This document shows, piece after piece, positions 1 to 7,696 of a stretch of 64,000 bases of DNA (within the stretch, counting starts at the first letter, position 1; each line of letters begins with the position of its first letter). The stretch is from Actinocorallia aurantiaca (GTDB taxonomy: Bacteria > Actinomycetota > Actinomycetes > Streptosporangiales > Streptosporangiaceae). The stretch lies in assembly GCF_039533685.1 (NCBI RefSeq), contig NZ_BAAATZ010000015.1, positions 142,657-206,656 on the forward strand, read 5' to 3'. A program made the translations under genes and the position numbers. Below the pieces are notes generated by a model. That model searched no databases. It was not told the origin of the DNA and worked only from the letters and a program-made list of their open reading frames with translations.

Positions 1-1
1 C

Positions 2-634
2 GACCAGGCCATGGTCCGTGAAGGCTTCTCCGTTCTGCTGGGCTCCCAGCCGGACATCGAGGTCGCGGGCGAGGCCGTCGACGGCCGGGACGCGGTGGAG
101 CAGGCCGAACGGCTGGCCCCCGACGTCCTCCTCATGGACATCCGCATGCCCGTCCTCGGCGGCCTGGAGGCGACCCGTCTCGTCTGCGCGCTCCCCTCGG
201 CGCCGAAGGTGCTCATCCTCACGACCTTCGACCTGGACGAGTACGTCTACGAGGCCCTCCGCGCCGGGGCCAGCGGCTTCCTGCTGAAGACCGCCACCGG
301 TCGGGCGCTGGCCGAGGCCGTCCGTGTGGTGGCGGCCGGAGACGCCCTGCTCTCCCCCGGCGTCACCCGGCGCCTCATCACCGAGTTCGCCAGGCTCGGG
401 CCGGCCCGGCCCACCGACGTCCGCATCAAGGAGCTCACCGACCGGGAGACGGAGGTCCTGGTGCTGCTGTCCCGCGGCCTGTCGAACACGGAGCTCGCCG
501 AACGCCTCGTCGTCTCGGAGCAGACGGTGAAGACCCACATCAGCCGCCTTCTGGCCAAGCTCGGCCTGCGCGACCGCACGCAGGCCGCCGTCTTCGCCTA
601 CGAGAGCGGACTCGTCCGGCCCGGCGTGGAGTGA
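2..634 (+). CDS. LuxR/NarL-family response regulator, 5' end cut by window
   Basis: DNA-binding response regulator of a two-component system. The reading frame is already open at base 2 (Asp-Gln-Ala before the first Met at 11), and NarL-type receivers usually begin about ten residues earlier, so the true start lies left of the window. The phospho-acceptor Asp is in LLMDIRMP (about 43 residues after the first Met); the conserved Thr and Lys regions (LILTTFD, FLLKT) follow. The C-terminal LuxR helix-turn-helix is clear in LTDRETEVLVLLSRGLSN and VSEQTVKTHISRLL. The partner kinase is not in view. The last 37 bases overlap the convergent MarR gene. Confidence 0.93.
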   Translation, partial: DQAMVREGFSVLLGSQPDIEVAGEAVDGRDAVEQAERLAPDVLLMDIRMPVLGGLEATRLVCALPSAPKVLILTTFDLDEYVYEALRAGASGFLLKTATGRALAEAVRVVAAGDALLSPGVTRRLITEFARLGPARPTDVRIKELTDRETEVLVLLSRGLSNTELAERLVVSEQTVKTHISRLLAKLGLRDRTQAAVFAYESGLVRPGVE

Positions 635-1077
635 CGGGCCGGCGGGTGTTCCCGCACCCGGCCGATCAGCCGGTCCGCGACCGACAGGAAGGCGGCGAGG
701 TCCTCCTCCGGCATGTCGGAGAACAGTCGCGAGGCGCTTTCGCGGTAGCCGTTCTGGACGCCGTCCATCGTCTCGTTGCCCTTGTCCGTCAGCGAGACGA
801 TGGTGGCGCGGCGGTCGGAGGGGTGGGGGTTGCGTACCGCGTGGCCGCAGGCTTCCAGCGCGTCGACCAGGCCGGTGATGTTGCGCGGCGTCACGCCCAC
901 GGCGTCGGACAGCTCCCGCTGCGTCATGGGCCCCTGGCGGTGCAGCGCCCACAGCACCGAAGCCCTCGCACGGGACAGGCCGCGCTGCGCCAGCCCCCGT
1001 TCCATGAACTCCGATGTCGCCGCCGACAGGGCGAACAGGTGGTCCAGCGCGTCCCGCTCATCGTGCAACTGCTTCAC
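598..1077 (-). CDS. MarR-family transcriptional regulator
   Basis: Winged-helix regulator of 159 residues, usual MarR size. The recognition region is visible as TQRELSDAVGVTPRNITGLVDAL and the wing as NPHPSDRRATIVSLTDKG. It starts with GTG at 1077. It probably acts as a dimer that represses nearby genes; two small membrane-protein genes follow behind it (transcribed the same way but upstream), so a direct target cannot be named. Its 3' end overlaps the response regulator gene tail to tail by 37 bases, so the two transcripts are antisense there. Confidence 0.9.
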   Translation of the reverse strand: MKQLHDERDALDHLFALSAATSEFMERGLAQRGLSRARASVLWALHRQGPMTQRELSDAVGVTPRNITGLVDALEACGHAVRNPHPSDRRATIVSLTDKGNETMDGVQNGYRESASRLFSDMPEEDLAAFLSVADRLIGRVREHPPARHSTPGRTSPLS

Positions 1078-1137
1078 TATTTCGCACCCTCCATTATGGA
1101 GAATAACGTGTACGCGCGGGGGCGGCGGCTTCCCCGC

Positions 1138-1527
1138 TCAGGCGGGCACCGGAAATCCGGGCCGGATCACCGCGTGGATCCCCCCGACGAGGATCGCGCC
1201 GAGCACGTAGGGCAGCAGATCGGGCGCGTTGAAGGTGGTGCCGAACACCAGCCGGGACAGGAAGCTCCGCTCCGCCCACTCGGCGGGCCACGGCGTGAGC
1301 TGGAAGAACTCCACCGCCCAGCACAGTCCGGCGGTCGCCAGGACGAACGGGACCGGCCTCAGGCGCGGCAGCACCAGCAGGATCAGCAGGCCGACGAGAC
1401 AGGCGTACAGCACGCCTCCGGCGTACTCTCCGGCCTTCCCGAAACCGACGAGAGTGATGCCCAGTCCCACCGCGAGGGTCGCCACGGCTCCCGCCACCAC
1501 CACGAGCCGAAACCGCAGCATGTCCAT
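1138..1527 (-). CDS. DUF2809-type integral membrane protein
   Basis: 129 residues with four hydrophobic segments. The central pattern, a Trp-Ala-Val-Glu-Phe-Phe-Gln stretch followed by a short loop and a DLLPYVLGAILVG segment, is the pattern I associate with the DUF2809 family, whose function is not known. Start ATG at 1527; no strong ribosome site is visible. It lies between the MarR gene and a DUF3817 gene on the same strand, with gaps of 60 and 88 bases, so co-transcription of DUF3817, this gene and the MarR gene is possible. Confidence 0.75.
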   Translation of the reverse strand: MDMLRFRLVVVAGAVATLAVGLGITLVGFGKAGEYAGGVLYACLVGLLILLVLPRLRPVPFVLATAGLCWAVEFFQLTPWPAEWAERSFLSRLVFGTTFNAPDLLPYVLGAILVGGIHAVIRPGFPVPA

Positions 1528-1615
1528 GGCTTGATGAGACGGCCCCGCCTCTTCTCCGGTTCGCCCGGCTTCCGCCGACGCCGCTCCGGCGGAGCCCGTC
1601 CGGGTGAGGAAGAGG

Positions 1616-1990
1616 TCAGGCCTTGGCGGGCGGCTGGTCCGCCAGGGCGGCGGCCGGTCCCACGGGCGGGGCGAGACGGCCGCTGCGGCGGGCCCAGACC
1701 TCGAAGACGACGGTCGCGAAGGGCGGCACGGCGGCGGCCAGGGCGAACACCGTCGTCCAGAAGAAGGACCACTTCAGGCGCACGGCGGCGAGGATCGCCA
1801 CCAGGCCGTAGAGCACGAAGACCCCGCCGTGCAGCGGACCGAAGATCTTGACGCCCAGCTCGGTGGTCTCCGGCACGTACTTGAAGTACATGCCGATCAG
1901 GAGACCCGCCCAGGTGAACGCCTCGACGGCGGCGATCACGGAGAAGGCGCGGGCGAGGCGGCGGTCCGACGCCATGGCCTTGTCACTCAA
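1616..1990 (-). CDS. DUF3817 membrane protein
   Basis: 124 residues, three predicted membrane segments, with the family hallmarks: EAFTWAGLLIGMYFKY in the first helix, then KIFGPLHGGVFVLYG. DUF3817 proteins are small inner-membrane proteins of unknown role common in actinobacteria. Start is probably TTG at 1990, because AAAGGA lies eight bases upstream of it; an internal ATG at 1975 is the alternative. A Pro/Ala-rich cytoplasmic tail ends the protein. Confidence 0.82.
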   Translation of the reverse strand: MSDKAMASDRRLARAFSVIAAVEAFTWAGLLIGMYFKYVPETTELGVKIFGPLHGGVFVLYGLVAILAAVRLKWSFFWTTVFALAAAVPPFATVVFEVWARRSGRLAPPVGPAAALADQPPAKA

Positions 1991-2138
1991 CTTCGGGTCC
2001 TTTCACAGGGTGTGGTCGCCGAATCCGCAGGAGCGGCTCACGCGGCCGGGGGCCATCAGCGCGGCGAAGGTCATCGCAAGGATAAGGGCGGTCCCGCGGA
2101 GGCCCGATCCGGGTCCGTGATCGCCGAGAGCGTCATTT

Positions 2139-2155
2139 CTCTGCCGTCGGCAGAG
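2139..2155 (+). promoter_or_regulatory. PopR-type operator upstream of the clpP pair
   Basis: A perfect 17-base palindrome, CTCTGCCGTCGGCAGAG, lies 82 bases before the first clpP start. It contains exactly TCTGCC-N3-GGCAGA, which I recall as the binding motif of the activator PopR at the clpP3clpP4 promoter of Streptomyces lividans. A TAGCGT hexamer at 2184-2189 could be the -10 element, which would put the operator centred near -50, suitable for activation. The PopR-like gene lies at the other end of the clpP pair. Confidence 0.8.
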
Positions 2156-2237
2156 GAACCTGGGCGGCGCCCGGACGGACGCCTAGCGTCGGATCCGAGG
2201 CCGGAGATCCCGCCTCACCGAGACCGGGGAGAGACCC

Positions 2238-2858
2238 ATGCACCAAGCCGTCGACGGGCCCGTCCTCAGCGGAGGATCGCTCGATGACCAGTTGGCCTCG
2301 CAGCTGCTCCGGCAGCGCATCATCGTCCTGGGGACCGAGGTCGACGACCAGGTCGCCAACCGGATCTGCGCGCAGCTCCTGCTGCTGTCGGCGGAGGACC
2401 CGCGCAGCGACATCAGCCTCTACGTCAACTCGCCCGGAGGGTCCGTCAGCGCCGGGCTGGCCATCTACGACACGATGCGGCTCATCCCCAACGACGTGAG
2501 CACGCTGGTGCTGGGGCTGGCCGCGAGCATGGGCCAGTTCCTGCTGACGGCGGGGACGGCCGGCAAGCGGTTCAGCCTGCCGCACGCCCAGGTGCTCATG
2601 CACCAGGGGTCCGCCGGGTTCGGCGGCACCGCCGCCGACATCGAGATCTACGCCGGACAGCTCGAGCGCATCGGAAGGCTGATGACCCGGCTGACCGCCG
2701 AGCACACCGGGCAGCCCGAGGAGAGGGTCGAACGCGACAGCAGGCGGGACGCCTGGTTCGACGCCGAGGAGGCCCTGGAGTACGGGTTCATCGACCGCAT
2801 CGTGGAGCGGGTGGACGACGTCCGGCCCTCGCTCGTCCGCCAGAAGGTGGGGCTTTGA
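2238..2858 (+). CDS. clpP: ATP-dependent Clp protease proteolytic subunit (first of pair)
   Basis: Serine peptidase subunit of the Clp barrel, 206 residues, cytosolic; works with a Clp ATPase that is not encoded here. The catalytic triad is readable: Ser97 in LAASMGQ, His122 in LMHQ and Asp171 in RRDAWF. The structural NSPGGSVSAGLAIYD segment is intact. Start ATG at 2238 follows GGGGAGAGACCC. The next clpP gene begins one base after the stop, so the two are co-transcribed and probably form a mixed barrel, as in other actinobacterial ClpP pairs. A PopR-type operator precedes it. Confidence 0.95.
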   Translation: MHQAVDGPVLSGGSLDDQLASQLLRQRIIVLGTEVDDQVANRICAQLLLLSAEDPRSDISLYVNSPGGSVSAGLAIYDTMRLIPNDVSTLVLGLAASMGQFLLTAGTAGKRFSLPHAQVLMHQGSAGFGGTAADIEIYAGQLERIGRLMTRLTAEHTGQPEERVERDSRRDAWFDAEEALEYGFIDRIVERVDDVRPSLVRQKVGL

Positions 2859-2859
2859 C

Positions 2860-3447
2860 ATGAGCCAGTACCTGGTCCCCACGGTCGTGGAGAGGACGCC
2901 CGGAGGGGAGCGCGCCTTCGACATCTACTCCCGGCTCCTCTCGGAGCGGATCATCTTCATCGGCACCGAGATCGACGACGGCGTCGCCAACGTGGTGATG
3001 GCGCAGCTCCTCCACCTCGAATCGGCGAGCGGAGACGTCGACATCAACCTCTACATCAACTCGCCCGGCGGATCCTTCAGCGCCCTGACCGCGATCTACG
3101 ACACCATGCACTTCGTCAAGCCCGACGTGACGACGACGTGCATGGGGCAGGCGTCGTCCGCCGCGGCCGTCCTGCTGGCCGCCGGGGCCCCCGGGAAGCG
3201 AGCGGTCCTGCGGCACGCGAAGGTGCTGCTGCACCAGCCGTCGAGCCAGGCGCGGGGCACGCTGCCCGACCTGGCGATCCAGGCGAAGGAGGTCGCCACG
3301 GTCCGGGCCGAGATGGAGGAGATCCTCAGCCGGCACACCGGTCACCCGGTGGCCAAGATCCGGGAGGACACGGACCGGAACCGGACGTTCAGCGCGAGCG
3401 AAGCCGTCGACTACGGGCTGGCCGACCAGATCATCACCACCCGCTGA
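2860..3447 (+). CDS. clpP: ATP-dependent Clp protease proteolytic subunit (second of pair)
   Basis: 195-residue ClpP paralogue co-transcribed with the preceding clpP (one base apart). Nucleophile Ser100 sits in CMGQASSAAA and His125 in LLHQP. The position that normally holds the catalytic Asp (RD in DRDRF) reads Asn174 in DRNRTF, so the triad is Ser-His-Asn, as I recall for ClpP1 of Listeria. This suggests a subunit whose activity depends on its partner. By context the pair corresponds to the second clpP operon (clpP3clpP4) of Streptomyces. Confidence 0.93.
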   Translation: MSQYLVPTVVERTPGGERAFDIYSRLLSERIIFIGTEIDDGVANVVMAQLLHLESASGDVDINLYINSPGGSFSALTAIYDTMHFVKPDVTTTCMGQASSAAAVLLAAGAPGKRAVLRHAKVLLHQPSSQARGTLPDLAIQAKEVATVRAEMEEILSRHTGHPVAKIREDTDRNRTFSASEAVDYGLADQIITTR

Positions 3448-3451
3448 CCGC

Positions 3452-3832
3452 TCACGCGGCCAGGCAGAAGGTGTCGCCGGCCCTGCGGGCGGGCCGCGCG
3501 GCCCGGCGGCCGAGCGCGACGTCCAGCCTGAGGACCCGTTCACGGCGGGCGCGGTCGGCCGCCAGGTCGCGTCCCACCTCGGCCAGCACGTCCGAGAGCT
3601 CCAGGCGCAGGGCGTCGCAGACGGCCGCGAGCACCTCGGAGGAGGCCTCCTTGCGACCCCGCTCCACCTCCGACAGGTACGGCATGGAGATCTTCGCGGA
3701 CCTCGCCACGTCCTCCAGGGTGCGCCCCTGCTCGCGGCGGTTCCGGCGCAGCACGTCGCCGAACATCGTCCTCAGCAGGGGCCGGGCGCGCGGCCCCGCC
3801 CCGTCCTCATCATCGAAGGCCGGACCAGGCAT
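3452..3832 (-). CDS. popR: XRE-family regulator, PopR/ClgR-like
   Basis: 126 residues. A Cro/C1 helix-turn-helix spans about residues 25-80 (RTLEDVARSAKISMPYLSEVERGRKEASSEVL). This domain, together with a C-terminus ending Cys-Leu-Ala-Ala, matches the ClgR/PopR group: those activators of clp genes are known to be degraded by ClpP through two C-terminal alanines. It lies tail to tail with the clpP pair, four bases apart, and a PopR box sits before clpP. The symbol is therefore an inference from family, degron and operator together; ClgR is the alternative. Confidence 0.8.
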   Translation of the reverse strand: MPGPAFDDEDGAGPRARPLLRTMFGDVLRRNRREQGRTLEDVARSAKISMPYLSEVERGRKEASSEVLAAVCDALRLELSDVLAEVGRDLAADRARRERVLRLDVALGRRAARPARRAGDTFCLAA

Positions 3833-4080
3833 CCGTCTTCTCCTCCCCGCCGGCGAACGCTTCCCTCAGCTCTACCCCGGAGCTCCGCGGACGGGAAGGG
3901 GGTTTCGCCCCGGGCGTAGGGCCGTCGGCTTTTCCACAGATCACGGCCGGGGCCTCCGGGCGGATGCGGATTCGGGCACGATCGGTTCGTGGAAGCCGAC
4001 GCCGTCGCCGTCCTTTTCCGGGGACGCCGTTCGTCGTCACTTCGCCAGAACCACACCGGTACCGCTGTTCGGGAGGATCC

Positions 4081-4404
4081 GTGAAGTACATGCTGTTGAT
4101 CTGCGGGGACGAGTCCGCCGCGGAGCACGCCGAGGACGGGTGCGGCGGCTGGTCGGAGGAGATGCTGGAGCGGGGGGTCCTGCGGGGAGGCGGCGGGCTG
4201 CGGCCGCCGTCCGAGGCGACGTCCGTCCGGGTCCGCGACGACGAGGTGCTCCTCACCGACGGCCCGTTCGCCGAGGCCAAGGAGCAGATAGGGGGCTTTT
4301 GCATCATCGAGTGCGGCGATCTCGACGAAGCCGTCGAGATCGCCGCCGGGCACCCGGCCGCGGGCTACGGCACGATCGAGATCCGGCCGATCCGGCAGCC
4401 GTGA
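4081..4404 (+). CDS. YCII-related DGPF-domain protein
   Basis: Small (107-residue) dimeric alpha-beta barrel protein carrying the eponymous Asp-Gly-Pro-Phe motif in LLTDGPFAEAKEQIGG. The start is GTG at 4081, seven bases after GGGAGG; the longer open frame upstream lacks a ribosome site. The stop overlaps the GTG of the following ECF42 sigma gene (GTGA). DGPF proteins are the standard genomic partners of ECF42 sigma factors; their biochemical role is not settled. The protein is a little shorter than the usual 115-120 residues because of a short N-terminus. Confidence 0.88.
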   Translation: MKYMLLICGDESAAEHAEDGCGGWSEEMLERGVLRGGGGLRPPSEATSVRVRDDEVLLTDGPFAEAKEQIGGFCIIECGDLDEAVEIAAGHPAAGYGTIEIRPIRQP

Positions 4405-5678
4405 CCGCCCCGCACGACGCCCGGACGGCGGTCACCGAGGCCTTCCGGGACGAGTGGAGCCAGATCGTCGCGACCCTCATCCGGGTGACCGGCGACTGGG
4501 ACCTCGCCGAGGAGTGCGCCCAGGACGCCTTCGCTCTCGCCCTCCAGCGCTGGGAGTCCGACGGCGTGCCCGGACGGCCGGGCGCCTGGCTCACCACGGT
4601 CGCCCGCAACCGCGCCGTGGACCGTCTGCGCCGCGCCGCCGTCGGCGAGGCGAAACTCAGGGAGGCGGCCGCCATGGCCGTGGCGCCCGTGCCCGCGCAC
4701 CCGCCCGACGGGACCGTCCCCGACGATGTGCTGCGCCTGATGTTCACCTGCTGCCATCCGGCCCTCGCGCCGGAGGCCCGGGTCGCCCTCACTCTGCGCG
4801 CCCTCGCGGGGCTGACCACCGCCGAGATCGCCCGCGCCTTCCTGGTCACCGAGCAGACCATGTCCAAACGCCTGACCAGGGCCAAGCAGAAGATCAAGCA
4901 CGCGGTGATCCCCTTCCGGGTCCCGCCGCCCCACCTGCTTCCCGACCGGCTCACATCCGTCCTGAGCGTGCTCTACCTCCTGTTCAACGAGGGCTACTCG
5001 GCGACCTCGGGGGAGGATCTCGTCCGCCGGGACCTCGGCGCCGAGGCGATCCGCCTGGCCCGCGTCCTCACCCGCCTGATGCCCGACGAACCCGAGGCCG
5101 CGGGTCTTCTGGCCCTCATGCTGCTGCACGACGCCCGCACTCCCGCCCGCACCGCCCCGTCAGGCGACCTGATCCCCCTGGAGGAACAGGACCGCTCCCT
5201 CTGGGACCGCCCCCGCGTCGAGGAGGGCCTGGCCCTCCTCGACGCGGCGCTCGCCCGCCGCTCCCCCGGCCCCTACCAGGTCCAGGCCGCCATAGCCGCC
5301 TGCCACGCCACGGCCCTCGCCCCCGCCGACACCGACTGGCCGCAGATCGCCGCCCTCTACACCCGCCTCCACCGCCTCGTCCCCTCCCCCGTCGTCGCGC
5401 TCAACCGCGCCGTGGCCGTCGGCATGGCCGCCGGACCCGCCGCCGCCCTCCCCCTCCTCGACGCTCTCCGCTCCTCGGGCTCCCTCTCCGGCCACCACCT
5501 CCTCCCCGCCGCCCGGGCGGACTTCCTCCGCCGCCTGAACCGCCCCGCCGAAGCCGCCGCCGCCTACCGCGAGGCCCTGTCCCTGGCCCCCACTGCGGCC
5601 GAACGCCGCTACCTCACCCGCCGCCTCGCCTCCCTCCCCCCTACCGCCCGGCCTCGCCTCGCCGATCGTGAGGCTTGA
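4401..5678 (+). CDS. ECF42-type RNA polymerase sigma factor with C-terminal extension
   Basis: 425-residue extracytoplasmic-function sigma factor. Region 2 covers about residues 10-80 (AEECAQDAFALALQRW, WLTTVARNRAVDRLRR), region 4 about 115-170 (LTTAEIARAFLVTEQTMSKRLTRAKQKI). A roughly 230-residue helical, TPR-like extension (LYLLFNEGYSATSGEDLVRRD onward) is the hallmark of ECF42 and replaces an anti-sigma factor. Start GTG overlaps the DGPF stop. The last third is extremely C-rich. A second ECF42 module is at 33.2 kb. Confidence 0.92.
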   Translation: MTAPHDARTAVTEAFRDEWSQIVATLIRVTGDWDLAEECAQDAFALALQRWESDGVPGRPGAWLTTVARNRAVDRLRRAAVGEAKLREAAAMAVAPVPAHPPDGTVPDDVLRLMFTCCHPALAPEARVALTLRALAGLTTAEIARAFLVTEQTMSKRLTRAKQKIKHAVIPFRVPPPHLLPDRLTSVLSVLYLLFNEGYSATSGEDLVRRDLGAEAIRLARVLTRLMPDEPEAAGLLALMLLHDARTPARTAPSGDLIPLEEQDRSLWDRPRVEEGLALLDAALARRSPGPYQVQAAIAACHATALAPADTDWPQIAALYTRLHRLVPSPVVALNRAVAVGMAAGPAAALPLLDALRSSGSLSGHHLLPAARADFLRRLNRPAEAAAAYREALSLAPTAAERRYLTRRLASLPPTARPRLADREA

Positions 5679-5800
5679 GGGAAGGGGAATCTCTCTGGAA
5701 CGGGTGTCCGTCGGCGGTCCGTCCGTTCGTCGGTGGGGTGACGGGTCCGGAGCCGGGTCGCCGGAGAGGCGGGTCGGCACGACTTCAAGCGAGGTCTGGC

Positions 5801-6442
5801 ATGGGTGCGGGTTCGAGCGAGGCAGAGGTCAGGGAGCACATCGCGGCGGAGAGACGGGAGTTGGCGGAGCTTCTGGAGGGCCTGCCGGCCGAGGCGTGGG
5901 ACGCGCCGAGTCTCTGTGCCGGATGGAGGGTGCGGGAGGTGGTCGCGCACATGACGATGCCGTTCCACTCCTCGACCTGGCGGTTCTTGAGGGAGATGGT
6001 CCGGGCGCGGGGCGACTTCAACCGGATGGCCGACCGGTGTGCCCGGCTGGACGCGGAGAAGTGGCCTGCGGAGGAGTTCGTCTCGATGCTGAGGAAGAAC
6101 GCCCGCCATCCGTGGAAACCGCCAGGCGGGGGCTTCCAGGGCGCGCTGTCCCACGACGTGATCCACGGGCTGGACGTCACGCTGGCGCTCGGCGTCGACC
6201 GGCGGGTGCCCGAGGAGCGGCTGCGTCTCATACTGGAGGGCTCGGACTCCGCGCGGAGCCGCAGGTTCTTCGGCACCGACCTGGAGGGGGTCCGCCTCCA
6301 GGCCGACGACATGGAGTGGGCCTCGGGATCCGGGCGGCCCCTGATCGGGCACGCCCAGGACCTCCTTCTGGTGATCTGCGGCAGGAAGCTGCCGGAAGGG
6401 CGGCTGCGCGGCGAACCGGCCGCCCGCTTCACCTCGGTCTGA
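5801..6442 (+). CDS. maleylpyruvate isomerase family (mycothiol-dependent/DinB-like) protein
   Basis: 213 residues of the TIGR03083/MDMPI fold. Family marks are ELLEGLPAEAWDAPSLCAGWRVREVVAHM (the four-helix metal-binding start; His of VVAHM) and the later SHDVIHGLDVTLALG, which carries two more candidate metal-binding His. Members are mycothiol-dependent isomerases or detoxification enzymes; the substrate here is unknown. ATG at 5801 follows GAGG by six bases. The frame is open to 5675 but without a ribosome site. Single gene between ECF42 and a nitroreductase. Confidence 0.85.
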   Translation: MGAGSSEAEVREHIAAERRELAELLEGLPAEAWDAPSLCAGWRVREVVAHMTMPFHSSTWRFLREMVRARGDFNRMADRCARLDAEKWPAEEFVSMLRKNARHPWKPPGGGFQGALSHDVIHGLDVTLALGVDRRVPEERLRLILEGSDSARSRRFFGTDLEGVRLQADDMEWASGSGRPLIGHAQDLLLVICGRKLPEGRLRGEPAARFTSV

Positions 6443-6571
6443 GCGCTTCCCGCCTCGAACCGCTCGGGGCGGGGACCGCGGGGCGGCCGGCGGGCCGCAG
6501 GTCGATGGTCACCGGATGGTCTCGTCTCCGTTGGGAACGGAACCGGTGCCGGAAAAGCTTGCCCCTGAGGT

Positions 6572-6594
6572 AGTTGATCCTTTTATGATCAACT
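6572..6594. promoter_or_regulatory. inverted repeat upstream of nitroreductase gene
   Basis: AGTTGATC (6572-6579) and GATCAACT (6587-6594) form a perfect 8-base dyad separated by seven AT-rich bases, about 70 bases before the nitroreductase start, in an otherwise very GC-rich region. This is the size of a repressor operator; a weak intrinsic terminator for the gene before it is the alternative. No adjacent regulator gene is present. Confidence 0.4.
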
Positions 6595-6663
6595 TGGGGG
6601 TGGTGGGAACGTTCGCCGCTCCCGTTCGTGTTCGTGGCGCGCCATCACCTCTGGAGTCGCAGA

Positions 6664-7362
6664 ATGTCCGCTGAGCAGACCTCCTCCACCTCCGAGGACT
6701 CGGGAGTGCTTCCCCTGTCCGGGCTCGAACTCCTGACGACCACGCGAGCCGTCCGCAAGCGGCTGGACCTCGCGCGACCCGTCTCCGACGACACGCTGCG
6801 CGAGTGCGTGCGGATCGCGCTGCAGGCACCCGCGCCCTCCAACAACATCGCGGTGCGCTTCGTCATCGTCACCGACCCCGAGGTGCGGCGGAGGCTCGGC
6901 GAGCTCTACCAGAAGGGCTACAGCGTCTACCGGCAGCTGGACGGCATCTACATCGGCAGCATCTCCAAGGAGGACGAGGCCGAACAGGAGCAGCAGCAGC
7001 GGACCACGGTCTCGGCGGACCACCTGGCCGAGATCATGCCGGAGGTCCCGGCCATCGTCGTCGGCTGCGTCACGGGCCGGAGCGAAGGCCTGGGCCCCTG
7101 GATCACCTCGTCGCTCCTCGGCGGCGCCATGCCCGCGGTCTGGTCCTTCATGCTCGCCGCGCGCCTGCACGGGCTGGGCACCTGCTGGACGTCCGTGCAC
7201 CTCGAGCAGGAGAAGGCCGTCGCCGAACTCCTGGGCATCCCGTTCGAGGGCGTCACCCAGGTGATGCTGACCCCCGTCGCCCACTACACGGGCGAGACCT
7301 TCAAGCCCGCCGCCCGCCCCGACCCCGACGCCTTCATCCACTGGAACCGCTGGCAGGACTGA
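6664..7362 (+). CDS. nitroreductase-family FMN oxidoreductase
   Basis: 232 residues. The flavin-phosphate binding start is TTRAVRKRLDLARPV, then LRECVRIALQAPAPSNNIAVRFVIVTD, and the C-terminal LLGIPFEGVTQVMLTPVAHYTGETF, all typical of the nitroreductase family (NAD(P)H-dependent reduction of nitro groups, quinones or related substrates; homodimer with FMN). Start ATG at 6664 is chosen because the first 12 codons of the longer frame do not resemble the family. An inverted repeat upstream may control it. Confidence 0.88.
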   Translation: MSAEQTSSTSEDSGVLPLSGLELLTTTRAVRKRLDLARPVSDDTLRECVRIALQAPAPSNNIAVRFVIVTDPEVRRRLGELYQKGYSVYRQLDGIYIGSISKEDEAEQEQQQRTTVSADHLAEIMPEVPAIVVGCVTGRSEGLGPWITSSLLGGAMPAVWSFMLAARLHGLGTCWTSVHLEQEKAVAELLGIPFEGVTQVMLTPVAHYTGETFKPAARPDPDAFIHWNRWQD

Positions 7363-7381
7363 CGGCGGCGCCGTCCGCGGC

Positions 7382-7669
7382 TCAGAGTCCCTTGGCGAGG
7401 ACGACGACACCGGTGGTGGCGGCGATCCTGTCCTTGGAGATCTCCTGGTACTCGGGGGAGTACGCCCACTTCTCGAAGGCGTCCTTGTCCTCGAAGGACA
7501 TGAGGACGACCTTGCCGTAGGGCCAGTCGCCCTCGATGACCTCGGGCCGCTCGTCCGCGGCGAGGAGCCGACCTTCGTACCTGATGAGGACGTCCAGGAA
7601 ACGGGCGGCGTAGGAGTTGTAGCGCTCGCGGTCGTGGATGGAGATCTGGGCCATGGCGTAAACCGTCAT
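7382..7669 (-). CDS. DUF1330 small alpha-beta protein
   Basis: 95 residues of the ferredoxin-like dimeric DUF1330 family: opening MAQISIHDRERYNSYAARF, central EGDWPYGKVVLMSFEDKDAFEKW, then SPEYQEISKDR. Function unknown. The annotated start is ATG at 7669; ATG at 7654 (Met-Ala-Gln-Ile) is an alternative. It converges with the nitroreductase gene, 19 bases apart, and is followed upstream by a kinase gene on the same strand. Confidence 0.85.
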   Translation of the reverse strand: MTVYAMAQISIHDRERYNSYAARFLDVLIRYEGRLLAADERPEVIEGDWPYGKVVLMSFEDKDAFEKWAYSPEYQEISKDRIAATTGVVVLAKGL

Positions 7670-7696
7670 GGCCGGATGCTACCGAATTCCATTCGG

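Noticed and set aside
631..1851. 406-codon plus-strand frame across the MarR and DUF2809 genes
   Set aside because: Arg/Gly-rich shadow frame with no recognisable domain, antisense to supported genes.
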